Assembly (NCBI GenBank): GCA_019096195.1
Contig: JAGTXK010000021.1
Location: 744,001-808,000 of the forward strand
DNA: 64,000 nt
Direction: 5' to 3'
DNA from: Boletus sp. NGJ
Lineage: Eukaryota; Basidiomycota; Agaricomycetes; Boletales; Boletaceae
Of this stretch, positions 36,944-49,100 are shown in pieces (position 1 is the stretch's first letter; each line of letters opens with the position of its first letter). Below the pieces are notes generated by a model. It searched no databases, was not told the DNA's origin, and was given only the letters and a program-made list of their open reading frames with translations. Both the position numbers and the translations under genes were made by a program.

Positions 36944-39900
36944 TTGCTGAATAACAAGTTTGCTGTTCTGAGCATTGACGAGACTGAAAACGAAAACAAA
37001 ACACGCGTGAGCCTCCCGGGCACCCCGCCCGTTAAACAAATAACCATCATGCCACGAAAGGTAAAGTTCGCGCCGTCCGTAAAACGAGACGACAGCCCAA
37101 ATGATGTGGACACCATACCCCGCAAACATCCCAAAGAAACACGAAAGGAAGAGATGTCCTCTCATTCCTGGCTGAACACGTTGGACCCCTGGTCCATACG
37201 TTGGATGAAGGCACAAGTGGAAAACACGGATGTTGAGCGCAGCATCCACCACTTGAAGTCCTTCGTCCACGACAGCAGGACGATCGAAGTATCTCGAGAC
37301 CTTGTGCAGGATCTCCGAAGACTTTCTGATGAAGATGCGTACTGGGTCCTCCACGACCTGCAGCACGCTCCAAAATTCTGGAAAGCATCCCCCTGATTGA
37401 CGAAACGAAACTTGCTGGAAATCCCCGTCAAAGTGACCTTTGCGAACCGACAGACCGCCAATGTCAAGGCGCTGATCGACTCAGGTTGCACCGGGTCATC
37501 CATCCACGAGAACTTCGTAACTGAAAAGGGGTTAAAAACCCACTCCCTCCCTTGTCCCCTCACTGTCTACAATGCCGACGGCACACCAAATGCCGGAGGC
37601 AAAGTAGAAAAATTTGTGATCCTAGAACTCCAGGTGAACGACCACAAGGAACAATTGGCCCTCACAGTAACCAACCTCGGGCCCAACACCATATTCCTTG
37701 GACACGATTGGCTGAAGTCACACAACCCAGCCATCAACTGGAAGACAGGGAGAATCTCCTTCTGATGCAAAGGGGATCACGTTACAAATAATGTAGATGA
37801 GGAGGAGGACGAGATGGACGTAGATTACCAGCCTTCGCGAGGCGACCGCTTGTTCAAACTCGATGTCATAGAATACCTGAGCAATCGAAGTGTCGCTACC
37901 GAAGTGGCTATCAAGGACTACGTCCAGAAGAAGAAAAAGACCTTCAAGGAAGCCGCCCCGAAGTACGTCCATGAGTACAAGGACGTCTTCGACAAAGAAA
38001 GTTTTGATGCGCTGCCCCCGAGACGCCCTTGGGACCACGCCATCGAACTACTCCCCGAGAACCATGAAGTGGACTGCAAGGTCTACCCCCTCAACCCTGG
38101 CGAACAAAAAGAACTCGACTCCTTCCTCAAGGAAAATCTTAAATCCGGGAGAATACAACCCTCCAAATCACCCTTCGCATCGGCCTTCTTCTTCATCAAA
38201 AAGAAAGACGGACGCCTCCGCCCCGTACAAGACTACCACAAGCTAAACACGGTAACAAAACGAAATCGGTACCCACTCCCGCTCATAAGCGAACTGGTTG
38301 ATAAGCTCAAATTGGCCAAATACTACACAAAGTTCGACATGAGGTGGGGGTACAACAATGTACGAATGGCAGAAGGAGACGAATGGAAGGCCGCCTTCCG
38401 AACAAATCGCGGACTATTCGAGCCCCTCGTGATGTTCTTCGGACTCACCAACTCCCCAGCGACGTTTCAAACGATGATGAACGTGCTGTTTAGACACCTG
38501 GTGGACCGAGGCGTAGTGGTCGTCTACATAGACGATATCATGATATTCACGAGGACACTCGAAGAACACTGCAAGGTAGTACGTGAAGTGCTACAAATCC
38601 TCCGAGACGCACACCTCTACTTGCGTCACGACAAATGCGACTTTGAAGTCCAAGAGACCGAATTCCTTGGGCTCATCGTCGCACAAGATAAAGTAAAGAT
38701 GGATGAGAAGAAGGTGGAAGCCATTAAGAGCTGGCCAGTCCCCACTTCGAAGAAAACACTCCGAGGTTTCCTAGGATTCCTCAATTTCTACCGACGATTT
38801 GTCAAAAACTTCGCAATGATAGCGCGCCCCCTCAACGCGCTCACGTCGGTAAAAAAGGACTTTGAGTGGACAACAGCCTGCCAAGAGGCTTTCCAAGCCC
38901 TCAAGAACACCATCTCCTCCGCTCTGGCACTAGCCATGCCCACCGACACCGACCCCTACCGCATCAAAACCGACAGCTCGGGCATCAGCATCGGCGCCGT
39001 CCTTTCCCAACGACACGACGGAATATGGCACCCCGTTGCATTCATCTCCCATTCCCTCAATGATGCTGAGCAGAACTATCACGCCGCCGACCTCGAGATG
39101 TTAGCAATCATGTTTGCCCTCAACGAGTGGCGACAATATCTCCTCGAGGCAGCTCACCCAGTCGAGATCTGGACGGATCACAAGAACCTTGCGTTCTTCC
39201 GCAAACCCCAAGATCTCATCTGCCGTCAAGCCCGCTGGCAACAGGTACTACAAGAATACCATGTAGTAATCAGCCACCGACCGGGCAAAACCAACCCAGC
39301 GGATCCTCTGTCCCGGAGGCCAGACTTTGAAAAGGGGGTGACATCCGATAACACCGCGCAAACCTTGCTCCCCGATGCCCTTTTTTCACCACCACCATCA
39401 CCAACCCCCACAACAGTCTCTCTTAACACCGTCATCACAGCGAATACACTCTCGAGAATCACCAAACTACAATACAAACTCGAGCAGTTCACCAAGGAAG
39501 GCCTAGAAAAAAAGGACTCCCCCTGGACCCACAAAGACGGGCTTGTCCACTGGAAATCGCTCGTTTACGTGCCAAACGACGCGAAACTCAGAGAGGACAT
39601 CCTCATCGCCAATCATGATCATCTGATCGCCGGCCATCCCGGTATCCGGCGTACTCGTGATCTAATCATGAGCGAATACTACTGGCCCTCGCTTCGATGC
39701 GACATGGAGACATATGTCAAAGGGTGTGACACATGCCAAAAGGTTAAAGCCAAAACCTTGGCAATCAACACTCCACTCCACCCGAATGAGATCCCATCAT
39801 CCCCCTGGGAGATCATCTCTGTCAACCTGATCGGCCCCCTTCCCCAATTAGATGGCAAAAACGCCATTCTGGTTATTGTCAATCGTTTCTCGAAAATGAT

Positions 39901-41056
39901 CCACTTAGCCCCGGTGATGGACACCATCACGTCACGAGGAGTCACGACAATCTTCTGTGATCAAGTCTTCAAACTCCACGGTGTCCCCCGCAAAGTGATC
40001 TCCGATCGAGGAACCCAATTCGTGTCGTCATTTATGCGCGACCTCTACTCGCTTCTCAACATCGAAGCAAACCCGTCCACCGCTTATCACCCCCAGACTG
40101 ACGGTCAGACGGAATGCGTTAATCGGGAAGTCGAGAAGTACCTCCACATCTACGTAAACCACCGCCAAACCGACTGGGCCGAATGGCTACCCCTGGCCGA
40201 GTTCACCCACAACTCGCAAACCACTAGCGCAACCGGCGTCTCCCCGTTCCTGCTCAATTACGGGCAGCAACCACTCATACCCAATAAACGAGTGGAAGTA
40301 AGAAACGAATCGGCTGCCGCATTCGCCAAAACAATGAAAACACACCACAATTCGGCCAAGGACGCGCTAGAAAAGGCGGCAAAGGCGATGAAGAAGACGC
40401 ATGACAAGCATGCATCCCCCGCCGTCGAATACACCGTTGGACAACAGGTCCTACTCGAAGGAACTCACATCCGGACTGACCGACCAACGAAGAAATTCGA
40501 CGACAAACGACACGGCCCATTCAAGGTGAAGCACAAGGTAGGCGAGGCCTCCTATGAACTGGACCTCCCACGAACGTGGAAGGGAATTCATCCCATATTC
40601 CACGAATCGCTCCTTATGCCCTATCGCTCAGGCACCTCACCCTCTCAGACGAAACCGAAACTGCCACCCCCGGTTATCGTCCAACAGCAAGAAGAGTACG
40701 AAGTGGAGCGCATCGCCGACTCACGTAAACGACGCGGCAAAACCGAGTACCTCGTACAGTGGAAAGGATACCCCCGCGAGGAATGCACTTGGGAACCAAA
40801 GCGCAACGTCTCAAACGCCCCACAGGCAATCGAGAAGTTCCACCACGAGAATCCCACCGCCATTCGCACACTCGCCGATAACGAATGCGATTGCCCAACG
40901 TGCGCCTTCTCTGGAACCCCCCTATTCGACGACCCATCCTTCCGCTCGTACGCGGCCTCGCTTAACCGCCTCCCGGACCACCTCTTTGAAATTCCAGCAC
41001 CCCACAGCGACGTCCAGCTCACCGGTATCATTGTCGACCGGGAGTTCGACGGCTAA
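36944..41056 (+). mobile_element. pol: pol region of Gypsy copy 1
   Basis: In order: an aspartic protease region (ALIDSGCTGSSIHENF, near 37470), reverse transcriptase with YIDDIMIFTRTLEEH (near 38525), RNase H (near 38950), and the integrase zinc region (HPGIRRTRDLI..CDTCQKVKAK, near 39635-39750). The integrase core and the chromodomain follow. Chromodomain integrases of this kind steer insertion toward marked chromatin. Confidence 0.93.
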
Positions 41057-41067
41057 AAAGGGGGTAA

Positions 41068-41427
41068 TGATACGAATTAGATGTTTTCTCACTTATTTAC
41101 GTAGTTAGCTAACACTTGAACAATCCCACGAACGACTTACGTAGTTACCATTATACCTAGACCCTACGTCTAGACCATACGTCACACATTAGTCAGCCTA
41201 CGACATAACCCTATACCCATAGAACAGGCTAGACCCCACTATGTCACTCTACGTCATAGAGAACATTCTAGTAGGTTCCATGACCGGCCCTAAGCTGGTC
41301 CGTGCTTGCAAGTAGTTAGTATATAAGTAAGCGTAGTAACGCTGTAGTAGGCAGTTTTGGAATTCCTCTTCTCTTGCTCGGATTATGCCCTTCGCGTCCC
41401 GTGTGATATTGAGGCCTTTCCCTTTCA
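41068..41427 (+). repeat. 3' LTR of Gypsy copy 1
   Basis: 360 bp, same length as the 5' LTR with no gaps. The two differ at nine positions, all at CpG sites. Confidence 0.95.
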
Positions 41428-41432
41428 AATAT

Positions 41433-41722
41433 AGTTGCAAAGATTCTCAAGGGTGAGAGTGGATTCTATGTTGAATGGTGTGTTTGAGCCATCTGATTGG
41501 TGAACCATGCATTGTATGATAAATGCTGTAGTGGTATACAAGAATGAAAAATAAAAATAAGCATTGATTTGACACAAAAAGATGGGGCTTATAGTGATTG
41601 TTAGGATCCTCAGAGCCATCAGGATTGTTAAAGTTAACAGATTTTACATGAGGTAATCCAATATCCTGAGTTGAATTCACTTTTGCATTGGCATGCTAGC
41701 ATGGTACCAGTACAGGCTTAGG
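41433..41722. other. Spacer between the two Gypsy copies
   Basis: 290 nt of AT-rich, CpG-poor DNA separating the head-to-tail copies. No gene is recognised. It shows that the copies inserted separately and do not share an LTR. Confidence 0.5.
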
Positions 41723-42090
41723 TGAAACGAATTCGAACGTTTTTCGCATTAATTACGTAGTTAGCTCAACACTTAGACGATCCCACGAACGCCTTACGTA
41801 GTTACCATTATATCTAGACCTTACGTCTAGACCCTACGCCATACATTAGTCAGCCTACGTCACAACCCTATACCCATAGAGCAGGCTAGACCCCACTACG
41901 TCACTCTACGTCATAGAGAACATTCTAGTAGGTTCCACGACCGGCCCTAAGCTGGTCCGTGCTCGCGAGTATGTTAGGGTATATAAGGTAGCGTACACAC
42001 ACGCTGTATTCCCTAGTCTTGGAATTCCTCTTCTCTCGCTCGGATTACGCCCTTCGCGTCCCGTGTGATATCGAGGCCTTTTTCCTTTCA
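41723..42090 (+). repeat. 5' LTR of Gypsy copy 2
   Basis: TG..CA, 368 bp, with a TATA box at about 41980 and AGTCTTGGAATT at 42015-42026. The complement AATTCCAAGACT follows the LTR directly at 42091-42102 as the primer site. Confidence 0.9.
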
Positions 42091-45000
42091 AATTCCAAGA
42101 CTTATCCCTCGTCCCCGGGCTCTTCGCCTCCGGACACTTCCTCCCTTCTACCCTCGCTGTTTTGCCTAGTGGGTGCAAACTTTTTGCCCCCTAGTACCGC
42201 TCCCACCCTTTCGATCCAACACTCCCCGCATCTGACCCTCAGAGGAACCGAGGGCTTCCGTTAGCGATAAGCGTAATACCGGACCTATACGGCGGTTGCT
42301 AGCGCGGAACCCCCCTCAACTGCAGGGAACGAACAAGGAGTTAGGGTCTCGTTTTCCACTCCCCCCATCCACTTCCGAACGTGTGGGCTCGTCGCCGCCG
42401 TTCACCCCACACCGGACCTCAGGTTAGAGGGACCCGCTTGTACACGTGACGTACACGAGTAAAGCACTCGGCGAAACGCTTGCATATACGCTCGTCCGGC
42501 GTTACAAATACGGATAAAGTTGCTACCGGGCATAGTGCACTAGCCCCGCTTCTTGGGTGGTTGTCGACCCAAGCGTACGTTGGTGCTACGATAGTGGACC
42601 CGGGTTCGCGTGATCACCCGTGACGTCACGTAGGTGCGATAACCCCATTTATCTCGACTTTGGGGCGTGCACCACCTCTCTGTAGTAAGAGAGTCATCCT
42701 CCGGTTCCTACCTTTCGACTCTCCCCCATCCTGACGGTGCGCGGTCTTTCCCGCTCGTTATCTTTTACAGAACTGCCTTCAGACACCCCCCGCACGTACA
42801 ACGTGTACAGACGCCGCTACGTCTGGGCACACCCCGATTACTCATTCGTTGTCCACACCATGTCCTCACGACCTACCCCTCGCATACGCATTGCCTCCAC
42901 ACCATAACCCGCCTCGCTCAGCTCGCAGGATTACATCGAGATGAGCCACGTACCCTCCCAACAGCCGTACTCGCGCCCCGCGTCCACCGCCCCCGCCCCG
43001 GGCAGCTTCAGGGACCTGGCGAACTGGGCGGCAGCTCAGGGGTTGCCTACCCTCCAGTTGGCCCAGCCAACCCCGCAAGCGCTTCCATCCCCGCTCCCGC
43101 AGGCCCCTCTGTCCCCCACGCGTCAGGAGGACATCGCGCAGTACGCGCTCCACCAATCGGTCCTAGCATTACAACCTGTGGCGCCAGGCCTTCGCGGCCG
43201 ACGCCCGCAGCGGCTGGACCGCCGCCCCCCATCGAAGTGCCTCGCGTGGACCCTCCCGCAGCGCACGCAGTCCCCTCCCCGAACTTCGGTATCCGAGTGA
43301 ATATCCCCTCTCCAGGGAGGACTCCCCAGTTGTTCCCACCGCAGGCCCCAGCTCCCTCTCGCCCGCTCCCCATGCCGCCCCAGCCCAGCTACCCCCTCTG
43401 ACTTCACCTGGGATCCCACGGCCCGCCGCACGTGGCTTTCCCCCTACTTCCCCGAAGATAGGGAAGAGTCTGGCGGCGAAACCTGAACATTACGACGGGA
43501 ATAAAGAGAAGTTCGTTCAGTGGTGGAGGACCGTCACCCTCTACCTGAACGGCTTCGAAACCACGCCGACCGATCGGCAAAAAATTCTTATCACCCTGTC
43601 GTATATGAGAGGCGACAATGCAGCTGGCAGGTTCTCGGATCTCCTGGCGGAAGGCAACGCGTACGCCGCGATCAGCTTTGAGTTTTTCGTAGAAAAGCTC
43701 CGAAAAGATCTTCCAACCCGCCGGTCTCGCCCGGCTAGCCGAACAGAAGTTGTTCTCCCTCAGGCAAGGGAGGGACACGGTGGAGGATTACTTCACCCGC
43801 CTGTATCAGCTGGCCATAGAGGCCAAATTCGACGTAAGGATTCAACGGGAGGACGATCGTCAACCAGATTCGACACCAAGCCCGAAACGAACTGGTCGAA
43901 TACGTCGAGAGGTACAAGCCAGACCTCATCGACAGCACCGACGTCCGTGAGTGGGAGACCGCTCTGGTACGGGCAGAGGAGGTACTCGGCGCCATCGCAG
44001 AGCGCAAGAAAACCTCCAACGTCTACGCTACCGGTCCCACTTACAACCCCCGTTTCATCCCACGTCCCCGCACCTACGCACCGCCCGCTACTCCCCCTCC
44101 TTCACATCGCACCGCCCCTCGGCGCCCGCTACGCGCCCGCACCCTCAACAAACCGGGACCTTCCCCGGACAAGGCGCTCCCATGGAGCTGGACAAGGCAC
44201 GCGCAGCTGGGCTGTGCAGAAAGTGCCGAAAACCCTGGCCATGCGCCGACCACCCGCCCCGCCCTCGCCCTCAGGCGAGGAGCATAACGGTGAACGGTCA
44301 GGAGGTATCGCCCGGAGATGTTTGCCACAATCAGAGCCATGATGGACTCAGCAGAAGCTCCCCCGCAGGAGCAAGTAGTTTACGCCCCCGATGTACAACA
44401 GGACTCGGGTTTTCAGTCTGTACAGTAGATACCAGTCGACTCTATTGTACCACCACCTAAGTCATTGCGAAGTAACAAGTTCTCCGTTCTGAGCATTGAC
44501 GAGACTGAAACGAAAATGAAAACCACGCGTGAACCTCCCGGGCACCCCGCCCGTTAAACAATATAACCATCATGCCGCGAAAGGTAAAGTTCGCGCCGTC
44601 CGTAAAGCGAGACGACGGCCCGAACGATGCGGACACCATACCCCGCAAACATCCCAAAGAAGCACGAAAGGAAGAGATGTCCTCTCGTTCCTGGCTGAAC
44701 ACGTTGGACCCCTGGTCCATACGTTGGATGAAGGCACAAGTGGAGAACACGGATGTTGAGCGTAGCATCCACCACTTGAAGTCCTTCGTCCACGACAGCA
44801 GGACGATCGAAGTATCTCGGGACCTCGTGCAGGATCTCCGAAGACTTTCCGACGAAGACGCGTACTGGGTCCTCCACGACCTGCAGCACGCTCCGAAATT
44901 CCGGAAAGCATCCCCCCGATCGACGAAAGCGAAACTCGCTGGAAATCCCCGTCAGAGTAACCTTCGCGAACCGACAGACCGCCAACGTCAAGGCGCTGAT

Positions 45001-48000
45001 CGACTCGGGTTGCACCGGGTCCTCCATCCACGAGAACTTCGTGAGCCGAAAAGGGGCTAAAAACCCACTCCCTCCCCCGTCCCCTCACCGTCTACAACGC
45101 CGACGGCACGCCAAATGCCGGGGGCAAGGTAGAAAAATTCGTGATCCTAGAACTCCAGGTGAACGACCACAAGGAACAATTGGCCCTCGCAGTAACCAAC
45201 CTCGGGCCCAACACCATATTCCTTGGACACGATTGGCTGAAGTCACACAACCCAGCCATCAACTGGAAAGACAGGGAGAATCTCCTTCCGATGCAAAGGG
45301 GATCACGTCACGAGCAATGTAGACGACGAGGAGGACGAGATGGACGTAGACTATCATGCCTTCGCAAGGCGACCGACTTGTTCAAACTCGATGTCAGTAG
45401 AGTACCTGAGCAATCGAAACGTCGCTACCGAAGTGGCTATCAAGGACTACGTCCAGAAAAAGAAAAAGACCTTCGAGGAAGCCGCCCCGAAGTACGTCCG
45501 GGACGAGTACAAGGACGTCGTCGACAAAGAAAGCTTCGATGCGCTACCCCCGAGACGCCCTTGGGACCACGCCATCGAACTACTCCCTGGGAACCACGAG
45601 GTGGATTGCAAGGTCTACCCCCTCAACCCCGGTGAACAAAAAGAACTCGACTCCTTCCTCGAGGAGAACCTTAAATCCGGGAGGATACGACCCTCCAAAT
45701 CACCCTTCGCATCGGCCTTCTTCTTCATCAAGAAGAAAGATGGACGCCTCTCGCCCCGTACAAGATTACCGCAAGCTAAACGCGGTAACAAAACGAAATC
45801 GCGATACCCACTTCCGCTCATAAGCGAACTGGTCGACAAGCTCAAGTCGGCCAAATACTACACCAAGTTCGACGTGAGATGGGGCTACAACAATGTACGG
45901 ATGGCAGAGGGAGACGAATGGAAGGCCGCCTTCCGAACAAATCGCGGGCTATTCGAGCCCCTCGTGATGTTCTTCGGACTCACCAACTCTCCAGCGACGT
46001 TCCAAACAATGATGAACGCGCTGTTTAGACACCTGGTGGACCGAGGCGTAGTGGTCGTCTACATAGACGATATCATGATATTCACGAGGACGCTCGAAGA
46101 ACACCGCAAGGTGGTACGCGAAGTACTACAAATCCTGAGGGACGCCCACCTCTACCTGCGCCACGACAAGTGCGACTTCGAAGTCCAAGAGACCGAGTTC
46201 CTCGGGCTCATCGTCGCACAAGACAAGGTGAAGATGGACGACAAGAAGGTGGAAGCCATCAAGACCTGGCCGACCCCCACCTCGAAGAAAACGCTCCGAG
46301 GTTTCCTCGGATTCCTCAACTTCTACCGACGGTTCGTCAAGAACTTCGCAATGATAGCGCGCCCCCTCAACGCGCTCACGTCGGTAAAGAAAGACTTTGA
46401 GTGGACGAGCGGCCTGCCAAGAGGCCTTCCAAACCCTCAAAGACACCATCTCCTCCGCCCCGGCGCTCGCCATGCCCACCGACAACGACCCCTACCGCAT
46501 CGAAACCGACGGCTCGGGCATTGGCATTGGCGCCATCCTCTCCCAACGACACGACGGCATATGGCACCCCGTCGCATTCATCTCCCGTTCCCTCAACGAC
46601 GCCGAGAGGAACTACCACGCCGCCGACCTCGAGATGCTAGCCATCATGTTCGCCCTCAACGAAGTGGCGACAGTACCTCCTCGAGGCAGCCCACCCTATT
46701 GAGATCTGGACGGACCACAAGAACCTCGAGTTCTTCCGCAAAGCCCCAGGACCTCACCCGCCGCCAGGCCAGATGGCAGCAAATCCTACAGGAGTACCAC
46801 GTAGTGATCAGCCACTCGCCCGGGCAAAACTAACCCTGCGGACCCTCTGTCCCGGAGGCCAGACTTTGAAAAGGGGGTGACATCCGACAACACCGCGCAA
46901 ACCTTACTCCCCGACACCCTTTTTTCGCCCCCACCATCACCCACCTCCACGACAGTCTCACTCAAGGCCGTCGCACCAGCAAGCACGCTCTCAAGAATTA
47001 CAAAAATGCAGTACAAACTTGAGCGGTTTGCCAAAGAAGGCCTAGAGAAAGAAAACTCCCCCTGGACCCGCAAGGACGGACTCGTCCACTGGAAATCGCT
47101 CGTTTACGTGCCAAACGACGCGAAGCTCCGAGAGGACATCCTCATCGCCAACCATGATCATCCGATCGCCGGCCACCCCGGCATCCGGCGCACTCGCGAC
47201 CTAATCATGAGCGAGTACTACTGGCCCTCACTTCGACGCGACGTGGAGACATACGTCAAAGGGTGTGACACATGCCAAAAGGTTAAAGCCAAAACCTCGG
47301 CAATCAACACACCACTCCACCCGAATGAGATCCCATCATCCCCCTGGGAGATCATCTCTGTCGACCTGATCGGCCCCCTCCCCCAATCAGATGGCAAGAA
47401 CGCCATTCTGGTTATCGTCGATCGTTTCTCGAAAATGATTCACTTAGCCCCGGTGATGGACACCATTACATCACAAGGAGTCGCGACGATCTTCCGCGAC
47501 CAAGTCTTCAAACTCCACGGTGTCCCCTGTAAAGTAATCTCCAATCGAGGAACCCAATTCGTGTCGTCATTTATACGCGACCTCTACTCGCTCCTCAACA
47601 TTGAAGCAAACCCGTCTACTGCTTATCATCCCCAGACCGACGGTCAGACGGAACGCATCAATCGAGAAGTCGAGAAGTATCTCCGCATCTACATAAACCA
47701 CCGCCAAACCGACTGGGCTGAGTGGCTACCACTAGCCGAGTTCACCCACAACTCGCAAACAACCAGCACCACCGGCGTCTCACCCTTCTTGCTCAATTAC
47801 GGGCAACAACCACTCCTACCCAACAAACGAGTGGAAGTAAGGAACAAGTCAGCCGCCGCCTTTGCCGAAACAATGAAAACACACCATAACTCGGCCAAGG
47901 ATGCGCTAGAGAAAGCGGCAGAGGCGATGAAAAAGACACACGACAAGCGTGCATCCCCCACCGTCGAATACATCGTCGGACAACAGGTTCTACTCGAAGG

Positions 48001-48606
48001 GACCCACATCCGAACCGACCGACCAACGAAGAAATTCGACGATAAACAACACGGCCCGTTCAAGGTGAAGCGCAAGGTAGGCGAGGCCTCCTACGAGCTA
48101 GACCTCCCGCGAACATGGAAAGGGATCCACCCCGTATTTCACGAATCACTCCTCACGCCCTACCATCCGGGCACCTCTCCCTCACAGATGAAACCAAAAC
48201 CACCACCCCTGGTTATCGTCCAATAGCAAGAAGAGTATGAAGTGGAGCACGTCGCCGACTCACGCAAGCGACGCAGCAAAACTGAGTACCTCGTACAGTG
48301 GAAAGGGTACCCCCACGAGGAATGCACTTGGGAACCAAAAAAGAACGTTTCGAACACCCCCCAGGCAATTGAAAAGTTCCACCACAAAAATCCCACAGCC
48401 ATCCGCACGCTCGCCGACAACGAATGTGACTGCCCAACCTGCGCGCTCCCCAAAACCCCCCTATTCGATGACCCATCCTTCCACTCGTACGCGGCCTCCT
48501 TAAACCGCCTCCCCGACCATCTCTTCGAGATCCCCGAACCCCATAACGACGTCAAGCTCACCGGTATCATCGTCGACCGGGAGTTCGACGGCTAAAAAGG
48601 GGGTAA

Positions 48607-48679
48607 TGAAATGAATTTGAATGTTTTTCGCATTAATTACGTAGTTAGTCAACACTTAGACGATCCCACGAACGCCTTA
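48607..48679 (+). repeat. 3' LTR fragment of Gypsy copy 2
   Basis: It starts TGAAATG after the chromodomain end and matches the first 73 nt or so of the 5' LTR, then gives way to unrelated AT-rich DNA. Confidence 0.85.
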
Positions 48680-48808
48680 AAGCAAGTGCAGCAAAGATTT
48701 CAATATGGATGTCTCAGGTGCCAGTGATGATGATGGAGATGATAATGATGAAGTCAGTCTCAACATGCAACTACTATATGAATGATGTCAAAATATAATG
48801 AAGCCTAA

Positions 48809-49100
48809 TGAAAGGAAAAAGACCTCAATATCACACGGGACATGAAGAGCGTAATCCGAGTAAGAGAAGAGGAATTCCAAGATTAGGGAATACAGGCGTT
48901 TGTACGCTACCTTATATACCCTAACATATCGAGCACGGACCAGCTTAGGGCCAGTCATGGAACCTACTAGAATGTTCTCTATGACGTAGAGTGACGTAGT
49001 GGGGTCTAGCCTGTTCTATGGGTATAGGGTTGTAACGTAGGCTGACTAATGTATGACGTAGGGTCTAGATGTAAGGTCTAGGTATAATGGTAACTATGTA
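48809..49100 (-). repeat. Inverted LTR fragment of the same Gypsy family
   Basis: Read on the minus strand this is the 3' part of an LTR like that of copy 2, including the TATA box, a TCTTGGAATTCC block and the terminal CA. It stops where a different LTR family begins (about 49100). Confidence 0.85.

Larger units (their letters stand above)
34223..41427 (+). mobile_element. Ty3/Gypsy LTR retrotransposon, chromovirus, copy 1
   Basis: A full-length element of 7205 bp. Its two 360-bp LTRs begin TG and end CA, and it is flanked by the 5-bp target duplication AATAT (34218-34222 and 41428-41432). Between the LTRs are an untranslated leader of about 840 nt, a gag region, a protease, reverse transcriptase with RNase H, integrase, and a C-terminal chromodomain (starting EYEVERIADSRKRRGKTEYL, about 40695-40860). 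Order and chromodomain place it in the Tf1/sushi-like chromoviruses. It looks almost whole, with about three interruptions of the reading frame. LTR divergence is about 2.5 percent and confined to CpG sites, so the insertion is young. Confidence 0.95.
41723..48679 (+). mobile_element. Ty3/Gypsy chromovirus, copy 2, decayed
   Basis: The same family and order as copy 1: leader, gag region (about 42.9-44.4 kb), protease, reverse transcriptase, RNase H, integrase and chromodomain (to 48594). The 5' LTR is 368 bp. The 3' LTR is cut short after about 73 bp. The coding part is broken in roughly a dozen places, so this is a fossil. It belongs to a related but distinct subfamily of copy 1, because the LTRs start TGAAACG rather than TGATACG. 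Confidence 0.92.

Noticed and set aside
34223-48679. The two Gypsy copies as one tandem element sharing an LTR
   Set aside because: 290 nt of unrelated AT-rich DNA separates them, copy 1 has its own AATAT target duplication, and the LTRs of the two copies belong to different subfamilies.
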